The position numbers were made by a program, and so were the translations under genes. A DNA stretch of 64,000 bases from JAFAGX01 sp035623335 (GTDB lineage Bacteria; Acidobacteriota; Terriglobia; Terriglobales; Acidobacteriaceae), in assembly GCA_035623335.1 (NCBI GenBank), contig DASPTQ010000289.1:8759-72758 (forward strand). The letters are read 5' to 3'. Under the pieces are notes generated by a model that worked only from the letters and a program-made list of their open reading frames with translations, did not search any database and was not told where the DNA came from. Of this stretch, positions 6,812-15,385 are shown piece after piece. Position 1 is the first letter of the stretch, and each line of letters opens with the position of its first letter.

Positions 6812-9800
6812 TCAGATCTCCTCTTCAAACATCTCGTTTCCTGCCGGGAGCACATCCTGATCACTGGCGATCCACACGTACAGGGTCGGCAGTAAGAAGA
6901 TACTCATGACCAGGGCGGCTATCAGACCGCCGACGATGACAATGGCAAATGGGCGCTGGGAGTCCGAGCCGATGGCATGGGAAACCGCCGCGGGCAACAA
7001 TCCCAAAGTGGCTACCAGCATGGTCATCATGATGGGGCGCAGTCTCAGCACGGCACCCTCTACGGCCGCATCCTCGATCGTGTAACCCCGGGCTCGAAGC
7101 TGATTGATGTACTCGAGCATGATGACTCCGGTCTGTACGCACACGCCAAACAGAGCTAGGAAACCTACCCCCGAGGAGACGCTGAAATTTGTGCCGGTGA
7201 GCAAGAGAGCAAACAGGCCGCCAATCGGCGCAAGCGCAATGTTGGCCATGATCAGCGCAGCCCACTTGAAGGAACTGAACATGGTGTAAAGGATCATGAA
7301 GATAATGAAAATCGTTACCGGGAGGACGATGAGAAGGCGAGCGTTGGCTCTCTTCTTGCTTTCGTATTCCCCTTCCCAGTCGATACGATATCCGAGCGGG
7401 AGTTTCACCTTATCATTAACCTTGTGCATTGCTTCTTCTACTGCGCTCCCGAGGTCGCGGCCCCGAACACTGTATTTCACGGCGATGTAACGCCGATTGC
7501 CTTCGCGATAGATCTCCGAGCCGCCGTCTTCCTCTTTGATCTTGCATAGCTGGGCGAGCGACACTCGTTCACCAGTGGGTGAAAGCAGGCGAATTCGCTC
7601 GATAGCCTCCTGGGTGTCCCGGTATTGTGGCAGGTAGCGCATCACGAGATCGTATCGGGCCTCTCCTTGCAGGACTTGGGTAAGGGCATTACCTCCGACC
7701 GCCGTCTGAATCGCATCCTCGACGTCGGCGACGTTGATCTGATAACGAGCGGCTTGACCGCGGTCCACCGTCACGTTCAGATTGGGCTGGCCGAGCAGGC
7801 GGAAGATTCCCAGGTCCTCAATTCCCTGGACACCACGCATGAGGTCAACGATTTCGTCGGCTTTGTCTTCCAAGACTTTCAGATCGTCGCCATAGATCTT
7901 GGTTGCCAGTTCTCCCTTGACGCCGCTCACCGCCTCTTCCATGTTGTCTTCGATGGGTTGGGAGAATCCCCAGACCACGCCCGGGATTTTGCTGAGCTCG
8001 CGATTCATAGCCGCGATCAATTCGTCCTTATCCTGGTGAAAGACAGGCCGCCACTCGGCTTTCGGCTTCAGATCCACGAAGTATTCCGTATTAAAGAATC
8101 CGGTCGTATCCGTTCCATCGTCCGGGCGCCCGACTTGACTCGTGCACTGGGGAACCTCGGGAAAGGAGCAGAGGATGATTCGGGCTTGATTGGCTACCCG
8201 GATCCCCTCGGCGGGACCGGTGCTGGGCGCAAGAGTGCCGCGGACCCAGATGGCGCCTTCGTCCAAATGCGGCAGGAATTCCGAGCCGATAATGCCACTA
8301 GAGGCGAGAAAAGCTCCCATCAGCACGGCCAGGCCCGCGGTGCCGACCGTGATCGCGCGATGGTGCAGGGCCCAGCGCACGGCGCTGCGATAGCGAACCG
8401 TCAAGAAACTCATGATCGGGTTATGCCACTCTTGGGCTCCCTTGGCGAAGGCAAAACTGGCCAGAACCGGAGCCACCACAATCGAGAAAAACAAAGCACC
8501 TAGCAGGGCAAAAGCCACCGTCCAAGCCATCGGGTGAAATAGCCGGCCTTCTACGCGCTGCAGGGTAAAAATCGGTAGATACGCGGTGATGATGATCGCA
8601 ATCGCATAGAACACCGGCCGCTGCACTTCGTGGGAAGCATCGCTAATTCGTTCGGCGGGCGTCTTGAAATTGCCATGACTGTGGCCTAAATGGCGCACGA
8701 TGTTTTCGATCATCACCACCGCGCCGTCGACCACCATGCCAAAATCGAGCGCGCCCAGAGACAAGAGATTGGCAGGAATGTGATTCAGATCCAGGCAGAT
8801 CGAGGCGAACAACAGCGAAAACGGAATGGTTATCGCGACAATGAGGGCTCCGCGAACGTTGCCCAGAAACAAGAACAGAATGATCGAAACCAGAATCATT
8901 CCTTCGGTCAGATTGTGCAGTACGGTATGGGAAGTGTAATGAACAAGATCGCTGCGATCGATGAAGGGAACGATCTTTACCCCGGGAGGGAGAATGTGAT
9001 CATTCAGCTCCTTCACTTTTTCGTGGAGAGCTTTGAGGGCCGGCTCCGCCTCGGCACCTTTACGCATGGCGACCCACGCCGAGACGACATCATCGTTGTC
9101 TATGATCTTGCCATCCTCGCGATGAAATGCTCGGGCGAACCGGCCCAGGCGAATCTTCGGGCCCTGTGAAACCACCGCGATATCTTTCATCCGCAGCGGG
9201 GTGCCGCCTTTGGTCATAATGACGGTGTTTTCGATATCGTGAACGTCTCTGACCAACCCCACTTCCCGAACGTTGATCTGCTGCAGCCCCGCCTCCACAA
9301 AGCTGCCACCGGCATTTACGTTGTTATTGGCGAGTTGTTGCTCCACCTGGGCCAGGCTCAGTCCGTAGGCCACGAGGCGGTTAGGGTCGACGCGAACCTG
9401 GTATTCCCGAGTGGGTCCTCCGAAGCTGGCAACTTCGACGATATTGGGCACGGCCTTTAGGTTCTTCTCGACCACCCAGTCCTCAATGGATTTCAGCTCC
9501 ATCGCATCGTAGGCCGGATTCGTGCTGCGCAAGGTGAAGAAATAAATCTGGCCGACCGGACTCCAGTCCGTGCCCATTTGCGGTGTCACCCCCGGCGGCA
9601 TCGTGACTTGACTCAACCGCTCGAGAACCCGTTCCCGGTTCCAGTTGTTATCCGATCCGTCCTCGAAGATCAGTTTCACGTCGGAGAGCCCGAAGAGCGA
9701 GAAGGAACGCAGGTGTACCACCTGGGGGATGCCGTTCATGGCGATTTCGAGCGGAATCGTCACTTGCTGTTCGATTTGTTCGGCTGAGATTCCCGGCCAC

Positions 9801-9955
9801 TGGGTGATGATATCTACGTAGTTGTCGGCGACGTCTGGATAGGCCTCAATCGGCAGCCGCACGAAGGATACGATCCCGGCCGCCAGAAGGGTCACTGCCA
9901 GAGCGAGCACCAGGAGGCGGTTGGTGAGAGCGAAATCAACGATTCGGCGGATCAT
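6812..9955 (-). CDS. Heavy-metal efflux RND pump, CzcA/CusA family
   Basis: A 1047-residue inner-membrane proton/metal antiporter of the HME-RND class, the usual size. TM1 is at about residues 10-31 (LLVLALAVTLLAAGIVSF). The large periplasmic loop starts with the PDVADNYVDI segment. TM4 carries DFGMVVDGAVVMIEN (404-418), whose Asp residues carry protons. A second half repeats the topology (GVGFLALFGVCVQTGVIML). The second porter loop reads RGTLAPSTGPAEGI and lacks the Met of CusA at this place. This favours a divalent-cation (Zn/Co/Ni/Cd-like) pump over a copper/silver pump, but it is only an inference. Last gene of the operon; its start directly abuts the adaptor stop. Confidence 0.92.
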   Translation of the reverse strand: MIRRIVDFALTNRLLVLALAVTLLAAGIVSFVRLPIEAYPDVADNYVDIITQWPGISAEQIEQQVTIPLEIAMNGIPQVVHLRSFSLFGLSDVKLIFEDGSDNNWNRERVLERLSQVTMPPGVTPQMGTDWSPVGQIYFFTLRSTNPAYDAMELKSIEDWVVEKNLKAVPNIVEVASFGGPTREYQVRVDPNRLVAYGLSLAQVEQQLANNNVNAGGSFVEAGLQQINVREVGLVRDVHDIENTVIMTKGGTPLRMKDIAVVSQGPKIRLGRFARAFHREDGKIIDNDDVVSAWVAMRKGAEAEPALKALHEKVKELNDHILPPGVKIVPFIDRSDLVHYTSHTVLHNLTEGMILVSIILFLFLGNVRGALIVAITIPFSLLFASICLDLNHIPANLLSLGALDFGMVVDGAVVMIENIVRHLGHSHGNFKTPAERISDASHEVQRPVFYAIAIIITAYLPIFTLQRVEGRLFHPMAWTVAFALLGALFFSIVVAPVLASFAFAKGAQEWHNPIMSFLTVRYRSAVRWALHHRAITVGTAGLAVLMGAFLASSGIIGSEFLPHLDEGAIWVRGTLAPSTGPAEGIRVANQARIILCSFPEVPQCTSQVGRPDDGTDTTGFFNTEYFVDLKPKAEWRPVFHQDKDELIAAMNRELSKIPGVVWGFSQPIEDNMEEAVSGVKGELATKIYGDDLKVLEDKADEIVDLMRGVQGIEDLGIFRLLGQPNLNVTVDRGQAARYQINVADVEDAIQTAVGGNALTQVLQGEARYDLVMRYLPQYRDTQEAIERIRLLSPTGERVSLAQLCKIKEEDGGSEIYREGNRRYIAVKYSVRGRDLGSAVEEAMHKVNDKVKLPLGYRIDWEGEYESKKRANARLLIVLPVTIFIIFMILYTMFSSFKWAALIMANIALAPIGGLFALLLTGTNFSVSSGVGFLALFGVCVQTGVIMLEYINQLRARGYTIEDAAVEGAVLRLRPIMMTMLVATLGLLPAAVSHAIGSDSQRPFAIVIVGGLIAALVMSIFLLPTLYVWIASDQDVLPAGNEMFEEEI

Positions 9956-11095
9956 TCACTGTTCTACCGTGTTCTGCAGCGGCAAAGCGTTGGATACCAC
10001 CCGGTCCCCCGGCTTGATTCCCGACACGATCTCCTGCATGTTGCCGGGAAGCTGGCTTCCCGTCACCACTTCGAGACGCTTGAAATGTCCCGGGCTCACC
10101 GGTGTGTAAACCCATTGCCGGTCGTGCAAATGCAAAATCGCGGTGGCCGGGACGGCGGCGTGCACTTCCGGTTGCCGGCCATAAAAGGTTGCTGTGACGA
10201 ACATGCCGACCCGCATCAGCCCTGGATTGGCAACTTCAATGCGAACTTTTGCCGTGCGGATGTTGGGATCGAGAATGGGCAGAATGTTGTCGATTCGGCC
10301 GCGGAAAACCTTACCGGGATAAGCGTTCAGACGGATGTCCACGTACTCACCTACATGCACTGCATCGAGATCGTTCTCATAAACATCACACATGATCCAA
10401 ACGTAGGAGAGATCGGAAATGGTGAACGGGTTAGGGCCAGACAACCCTTGTACGCCGGAAGCGTTGGTGACTTGCTGATCGGTGATCACACCGGATATGG
10501 GTGCAACGACATCGACAATGCCCGACGGGTGCTCCTTATCGATTCCCAGGAGTCGCAGCTGCTCCGTGGCGGCATTCAAATCGGCCTGAGCGTCCTCTTC
10601 CGTGGTTTCGGCACTTTCAAGCGCACTTTTGGCGATGGCGCCCTTGTCGTAGAGCTTCTGCGCTCGCTCCAGCTGGATGCGCGCTAGACGCTCATCGTTC
10701 TTGGCCTTCAAATAGGTCTGGTAGGCGCCCGATACATCGTTGCTTTGCACCCTCAGCAGCAACTGCCCCTTCTTTACGGTGTCGCCAAGCCTGGCCTTGA
10801 TCTCGAGGACGCGCCCGGCAGCCAGCGACACCACGGGGACCGCACGATCGATGTCGGGTTGGACGACACCCGTAACCTTCAGGGCCGGCACGGCTTTGTA
10901 GGGGGTGGCGTCTACCAAGGGAAACAGTTCCGGATGGTCCACTTTGAAGTTGCTCGCCTCCAATTCCGTCTGGACCGTCGTCGGTGGAGGCGCCTCGGAT
11001 TTGGGGTCCGGCTTGATCTCGTTGCAAGCAACCAGAAGCAGGGTCGCCGACAGACCGAGCAGGATCGCCAACCGCGCCGTGAGTCGAGTTCTCAT
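9956..11095 (-). CDS. RND efflux periplasmic adaptor (CzcB/CusB-like membrane fusion protein)
   Basis: A 379-residue lipoprotein: the signal peptide ends in a lipobox LVAC (21-24), so the mature protein is anchored through Cys24. Order of domains: barrel/lipoyl half-motif (AAGRVLEIKARLGDTVKKGQLLLRV), an alpha-helical hairpin of about 70 residues, the second lipoyl half (VVAPISGVITDQQV), a beta-barrel (VDIRLNAYPGKVFRGRIDNI), and the membrane-proximal domain. It links the RND pump to the outer-membrane factor. It overlaps the upstream TolC-like gene by 4 bases and abuts the pump gene. No His-rich metal-binding tail is seen. Confidence 0.92.
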   Translation of the reverse strand: MRTRLTARLAILLGLSATLLLVACNEIKPDPKSEAPPPTTVQTELEASNFKVDHPELFPLVDATPYKAVPALKVTGVVQPDIDRAVPVVSLAAGRVLEIKARLGDTVKKGQLLLRVQSNDVSGAYQTYLKAKNDERLARIQLERAQKLYDKGAIAKSALESAETTEEDAQADLNAATEQLRLLGIDKEHPSGIVDVVAPISGVITDQQVTNASGVQGLSGPNPFTISDLSYVWIMCDVYENDLDAVHVGEYVDIRLNAYPGKVFRGRIDNILPILDPNIRTAKVRIEVANPGLMRVGMFVTATFYGRQPEVHAAVPATAILHLHDRQWVYTPVSPGHFKRLEVVTGSQLPGNMQEIVSGIKPGDRVVSNALPLQNTVEQ

Positions 11096-12435
11096 GGCAA
11101 GGCTTCCCGGCCGACCGCCATATTCAGTTGAGCCGCTGCCGTAAGATAGGCGCCGACCAAGTTCACGTAACTCAGCTGGATGCTCCGATACTCGCTCTGC
11201 GCGTTCAGGAAATCTAGGAGTGAGGCTCCTCCGTTCTGATAAGAAAAGAAAACTGTGTCCCGCACTCGCACCGATTGCTGCAGGTACCTGGCTTTGTAAG
11301 GCCGCAGTAAAATCAAGGTGCTCTCCACCGTGGCGTAGGCGGAATCGACGTCGCCGAACACTTGCGCTTCCGAGGCATCGCGCAGCCGTTGCGTGCGTGC
11401 GATATCGACCTGCGTGCGCAACTTCTCTCCTTGGTTATGGTCGAAAATGCGTAGCGGAACGCTCACGCTTGCACCCAGGGTCTGATGGGCATAAGGGTTG
11501 TTGAAAGACGGGTTATATGTCCACCAGGCAGCCAGCGTGGGATCCGTCGAGCCGTTGGCCATAGCCAGCTTATGGTCGGTTTGCGCTTTCTCGATGGCTT
11601 CCAACGCGGCCTTCAGATCGGGGCGCGTGTCCAGGGCGATTTTGCGAAACTCGTCACGCGAAGCCAGCTGATCGACGAAATCGAAGGACCCGGTCACATC
11701 GAACTGTTCCACCTGGGTGCGATCGTTCAATAAGGTAAGCAACTGGATTTTGGCGGTCCGCAGGTTGACCTCGGCGCTCTCGAGATCCGATTCGTACTGC
11801 AGACGCTGCAGCTCGAGCCGGTCGAGATCGAGTTGCGCAATATCGCCGGCCTTGAAGCGTTCCCGGCTGATGTCAAGCACATGGTCATAGTAGGCGAGGT
11901 TGTCCTTGGCCAATTGCACGACGGCTTTGGCCGCCAGCGTCGACACAAATGCCGCACGCAAATTGAAGAGCAAGCCTCTTTCCAGGTCCGCGTGGCTGGA
12001 TTCGGCAATGGCGGTTGCCTTTTGTGCACTCTCGAAGCGCAATTCTCGCTTGTGAGCCCGTTCGTGCAGATAACTGAAGCCGGCCTCAACGTCGGTACCC
12101 GCGAAGGGGCGCCAGACCCCTTGGTACGGGGCGATTTGCGTACCGTCGGTCTCGAGATTCAAATTCGGGTTGGGGCGCAAATGCGCCGTGATTTCCTGGG
12201 CCTTCACTTCGTCGATGTTCAGCGTGTCTGCCAACAGGGCCGGATTGGTAGCTTCGAATCTGTCTCGAATCTGCTGCCATGTGAAACTGTGCTGCTGACC
12301 GTGTGCCGTTTGGCTCAGACCTGCAACCAGGGCAAGGGCCAGGACCAGAGACGCTCTCGGGCGCACAACGGAACCGGGTCTAACCATCAGGGCTGTCTTC
12401 TTCCCCACTGAGACTGGCGGACAGTGAGATGTCAT
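11092..12435 (-). CDS. TolC-family outer-membrane efflux protein (CzcC-like)
   Basis: A 447-residue outer-membrane factor with a signal sequence (LVLALALVAGLSQTAHGQ) and two OEP repeats rich in amphipathic helices. Repeat 1 includes LDIDRLELQRLQYESDLESAEVNLR-like residues split by turns, and repeat 2 ends near GASLLDFLNAQSEYRSIQLSY. First gene of the efflux operon, so the promoter should lie in 12436-12809. The start is uncertain: the ATG at 12435 has no clear Shine-Dalgarno, and an internal ATG at 12387 also leaves a full signal peptide. No metal-sensor gene (MerR, CzcRS, ArsR) is visible beside the operon. Confidence 0.9.
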   Translation of the reverse strand: MTSHCPPVSVGKKTALMVRPGSVVRPRASLVLALALVAGLSQTAHGQQHSFTWQQIRDRFEATNPALLADTLNIDEVKAQEITAHLRPNPNLNLETDGTQIAPYQGVWRPFAGTDVEAGFSYLHERAHKRELRFESAQKATAIAESSHADLERGLLFNLRAAFVSTLAAKAVVQLAKDNLAYYDHVLDISRERFKAGDIAQLDLDRLELQRLQYESDLESAEVNLRTAKIQLLTLLNDRTQVEQFDVTGSFDFVDQLASRDEFRKIALDTRPDLKAALEAIEKAQTDHKLAMANGSTDPTLAAWWTYNPSFNNPYAHQTLGASVSVPLRIFDHNQGEKLRTQVDIARTQRLRDASEAQVFGDVDSAYATVESTLILLRPYKARYLQQSVRVRDTVFFSYQNGGASLLDFLNAQSEYRSIQLSYVNLVGAYLTAAAQLNMAVGREALP

Positions 12436-12809
12436 TCGATTTTGGCGACGTCCTACCCGGGAACCTGGAATGACGGGCTATGCATGGGGCTGCTAGCAAT
12501 GTGATTCTTTCGACTCACACCCGTAGATCAAGAGACGCACACGTTGATGCTCTAATGATTTCATTCTGGGGCTTACCAAGTCGAGTGGGAAACCCTATCT
12601 TTCGTGGTGCCCCCCCCTTATCTTTTGGCTAACCACTTTTCGGGTGGGCGCTCCCACCACAGGGGACCAGGCACGCGACAGAACCGGGTAGCAATTGCCG
12701 CGAAAGCAGCGTGAGCGACGGGGCTACCCAGTTCGCCACTGCGCAGCCCTTCTGATTCGATTTCCAATTTTACGAAGGCTCAAAAAATCGGTATGCTGAG
12801 GATATCCGC
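12436..12809. other. Intergenic region upstream of the efflux operon with inverted repeats
   Basis: A 374-base divergent spacer between the minus-strand efflux operon and the plus-strand secreted protein. It holds a run of eight C at 12610-12617, a perfect hairpin GGTGGG-CGCT-CCCACC at 12643-12658, and a longer inverted repeat GGGTAGC (12686-12692) / GCTACCC (12723-12729). The GGGCT at 12721-12725 can alternatively pair with AGCCC at 12745-12749. These may be REP-like repeats or regulatory structures. No known riboswitch could be matched, and no metal-regulator operator could be assigned. Confidence 0.5.
12643..12658. repeat. Perfect short palindromic hairpin
   Basis: GGTGGG and CCCACC separated by CGCT form a perfect 6-bp stem on either strand. 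Lying in a noncoding spacer just before a second inverted repeat, it looks like a REP-type element rather than a terminator, since no T run follows on either side. Confidence 0.5.
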
Positions 12810-13574
12810 ATGAGGTTCGGGTCCACTTCGAAGTGGGTTGTACCGCTTGGGTTGCTTGTGGCTGTGGCGATCGCGCAGACCGCCCCCCCTACGACTGCGT
12901 CCGCAGCTCCCGCTCCCGTTCCCTACTCCTCCGTGAGCGAGCTGAATCGGCTGCTCTCCCAGGTGGAACAGATGTCCCAGTCGGCACAAGCGGACTTCGC
13001 CAAACTCCGCATCGAAAAATGGAAGACGGACGGTAATACCAAGCGCGCGACCGAGGCCGATGTGGGATCGATCGAGCGCAACCTGCAATCGGCGCTCCCG
13101 GAAATTGTGACCCAGCTGCGCAGTTCCCCGGAGGACCTGGCGGCAAGTTTCAAGTTGTATCGCAATCTCGATGCCCTCTATGACGTCTTCGGTTCGTTGG
13201 TCGAGTCTGCGGGAGCGTTCGGCCCAAAAGACGAGTTCCAGCTGCTTCAAGAGGACCTAGATGCGCTCGAGCGGTCGCGACGGTCCATGGCCGACCGAAT
13301 GGAGACCCTGGCCGCAGCCAAGGAGAATGAACTGGCGCGCTTGCGCGGTGAGGTGCGCACCCTCCAAGCCGCCCAGCCGCCGGCCGCTCCCCCAAAGAAA
13401 GTAGTCGTAGACGATACCGAAGCCCCGAAGAAAACCACCACGAAAAAGAAACCGCCGCCCAAGACCACCAAGCCCGCTTCCGCTACCAGTACGCAAAACA
13501 GCTCAAATTCCGGGACGCAGCCGGTTCAACAGCAAAATCCGCCCAATCCGCCGCCGCAATCTCCGCAGCCCTAA
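12810..13574 (+). CDS. Exported coiled-coil protein of unknown function, Lys/Pro-rich C-terminus
   Basis: A 254-residue protein, not recognised as a known family. A Sec signal peptide covers about residues 1-22 (KWVVPLGLLVAVAIAQTAPP). Residues about 45-190 are predominantly helical and likely coiled coil (ELNRLLSQVEQMSQSAQ; LLQEDLDALERSRRSMADRM; KENELARLRGEVRTLQA). The last 65 residues are low complexity, rich in Lys, Pro, Thr, Gln and Asn, and are likely disordered and surface- or peptidoglycan-facing. GAGG lies about 9 bases before the ATG. It may be transcribed separately from the sigma-factor gene 212 bases downstream. Confidence 0.75.
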   Translation: MRFGSTSKWVVPLGLLVAVAIAQTAPPTTASAAPAPVPYSSVSELNRLLSQVEQMSQSAQADFAKLRIEKWKTDGNTKRATEADVGSIERNLQSALPEIVTQLRSSPEDLAASFKLYRNLDALYDVFGSLVESAGAFGPKDEFQLLQEDLDALERSRRSMADRMETLAAAKENELARLRGEVRTLQAAQPPAAPPKKVVVDDTEAPKKTTTKKKPPPKTTKPASATSTQNSSNSGTQPVQQQNPPNPPPQSPQP

Positions 13575-13786
13575 GCCCCTCGGCGAGCGCACGGCCCGGA
13601 GCTGCCGGCAGATTTCAGCCATTGCCCACGATTTTCACCGTAACAGCATGAATTTGAACAGTCTTCCGCGGGAACCTAGGCAGCTGCCGCGGAGTCTATA
13701 GAGTGTGTCGTCGAACCGACGTCTGGCTGTGCCCGATCTTCGAGGGCGCGTACTATGCCTAAAGAACCTATAATAGGAGATACGCC

Positions 13787-14530
13787 ATGAGGGTATTGGC
13801 GGGAGTGGCTCCTTTGGGTGATCTTGCGGAAACGATGGGAGTTCGGAGCCAGGAGTCCACGATCGTGGCCGAGTTGAAGGCCGGGTCGGAGGAAGCCTAC
13901 GTCTGGTTGATCGCAGAGTTTCAGCAGCCAATCTACAGTCTGGTTTACCGGCTGGTGAGCGATCCGGCCGATGCCGCCGATACCACGCAGGAAGTCTTTT
14001 TGAAGGTGTTTCGAGGAATCAAGCACTTTCATGGCGAGTCCAGCCTAAAGACTTGGATTTATCGCATCGCCCTGCATGAAGCTTCCAACTGGCGGCGTTG
14101 GTGGTTTCGGCACAAGTCGCGGGAAGCTTCGCTCGAACCAGCGCAGGCAAGCCAGGAGGAGAACCCTGGCCTCGGCGCCAAGGACTGGTTGGCGGACAAA
14201 GGCGAATCCCCCTTTCAACATGTCGCGCTCGAAGAAGTGCGAACCCGGGTGGAAGCCGAATTGCGCAAGATTTCCGAGCCCTACCGCACCACCGTTATCC
14301 TGCGCGATTTAGAAGAAATGTCCTATGAGGAAATCGCGGAGATCATGCAGGTTTCGCTCGGCACCGTGAAATCGCGGCTGACCCGAGGTCGCCGGGCACT
14401 GCGCGAGCGGCTCAAGCCATATATTCGCGAGGTGGGATCGGAACTGGGTCTGGCGGATGAGGAAGAACGGGAGGTTACACCCCGCTCCCAGATTTCTGCG
14501 GAAAGACGGGAATTCGAGGTGGCGCCATGA
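13787..14530 (+). CDS. ECF-type RNA polymerase sigma factor
   Basis: A 247-residue sigma-70 family protein with only regions 2 and 4. Region 2 runs from about residue 35 (EEAYVWLIAEFQQPIYSLVYRLV; DAADTTQEVFLKVFR; SLKTWIYRIALHEASNWRRW). Region 4 is near residue 175 (RTTVILRDLEEMSYEEIA; MQVSLGTVKSRLTRGRRALRE), a helix-turn-helix that reads the -35 element. The start at 13787 is supported by AGGAGA 7 bases upstream. The stop overlaps the next gene by 4 bases (ATGA), which is typical of a sigma/anti-sigma pair. The C-terminal about 35 residues are an acidic extension beyond region 4. It most likely controls an envelope or stress regulon. Confidence 0.92.
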   Translation: MRVLAGVAPLGDLAETMGVRSQESTIVAELKAGSEEAYVWLIAEFQQPIYSLVYRLVSDPADAADTTQEVFLKVFRGIKHFHGESSLKTWIYRIALHEASNWRRWWFRHKSREASLEPAQASQEENPGLGAKDWLADKGESPFQHVALEEVRTRVEAELRKISEPYRTTVILRDLEEMSYEEIAEIMQVSLGTVKSRLTRGRRALRERLKPYIREVGSELGLADEEEREVTPRSQISAERREFEVAP

Positions 14531-15192
14531 ACTGCATGCGAGCGAAGTCGCTGCTTTCCCCGTATCTGGACGGCATGTTGACGGGCACCGAGATGCTTGC
14601 CCTGAGCGGACACTTTAAGTCTTGCGCCCGGTGCTATCGGGAGTACCTTTCTTTGCGCCAAACCCAGCAATTGCTGGCCAGAGTCGGGCATCGGAAAGCC
14701 CCCGAGGACCTGACCCTGAAGCTGCGCCTGGCGATTTCGCGGGAGCCCGGGCAAGCCCGTCACCGGCTCTTCGATCGTCACTGGATTCGAGTGGAGAATG
14801 CCCTGCGCGCATTCATGGTCCCGGCAACCGTAGGATTGGCCAGTGCGGTGGTGATCTTCGGGTTTTTGATGGGCTTTTTCGGCTTGCCCTTGCAAGCCGG
14901 CAATGCGGACGTGCCTCTGGAGTTCAACACCACTCCGAAACTGGAACAATCCGCATTTAGCGCGGCCATGAGCTCGATCAGTGATGATTCCCTGGTCATT
15001 GAAGCCTATGTGAGTGCGGACGGCCGGGTGGAAGATTACCGCGTGCTATCGAACCCTCTGCAAGGGAAAGACCTGCCGCCGCAGGTGAAGAACATGCTCA
15101 TCTTCACGACCTTTCGACCTGCAACCCTGATGGGCAGGCCGACCGCGGGAAGGGCGGTGTTGTCGTTTTCGAAAATCAGTGTCAAGGGATGA
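14527..15192 (+). CDS. Zinc-finger anti-sigma factor with TonB-like C-terminal domain
   Basis: A 221-residue membrane protein. The N-terminal zf-HC2/ZAS domain has Cys3 and H29-x3-C33-x2-C36, the ligands used to hold the cognate sigma factor. A membrane segment follows at about residues 97-120 (VPATVGLASAVVIFGFLMG). The periplasmic part (about 150-221) resembles a TonB C-terminal fold (LVIEAYVSADGRVEDYRVLS; LIFTTFRPATLMGRPTAGRAVL). Such tails occur in Acidobacteriota secreted proteins. Translationally coupled to the sigma gene, it presumably keeps that factor inactive until an envelope signal arrives. Confidence 0.85.
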   Translation: MNCMRAKSLLSPYLDGMLTGTEMLALSGHFKSCARCYREYLSLRQTQQLLARVGHRKAPEDLTLKLRLAISREPGQARHRLFDRHWIRVENALRAFMVPATVGLASAVVIFGFLMGFFGLPLQAGNADVPLEFNTTPKLEQSAFSAAMSSISDDSLVIEAYVSADGRVEDYRVLSNPLQGKDLPPQVKNMLIFTTFRPATLMGRPTAGRAVLSFSKISVKG

Positions 15193-15385
15193 TCAGGAGT
15201 AATTCCCGCGACTGCTGGCTGTCAGCCGTCATCTTCTCCCGCTCCGTCCTTGCGAGCGAGCCACAAGAACCGCGGAAGGTGGAAGACACGTTGGTAACTG
15301 CCTTTGTTGACCCCCTGCGCCGACCCCCTTTACACTGGCTGGTAATCTTAACGTCGCGTCGTACCACCTGAGGTGGAGGTTTTCC

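Noticed and set aside
7625..8503. 292-residue plus-strand open frame
   Set aside because: Antisense to the RND pump; a shadow with no recognisable domain.
12686..12749. Possible cyclic-di-GMP (GEMM) or cobalamin riboswitch
   Set aside because: A few bases recall parts of these aptamers (GGTAGC, GCCACTG), but the conserved core order and spacing are not matched.
13769..13774. TATAAT resembling a -10 box before the sigma gene
   Set aside because: It would put the transcription start inside or just after the AGGAGA ribosome binding site, leaving no room for a leader.
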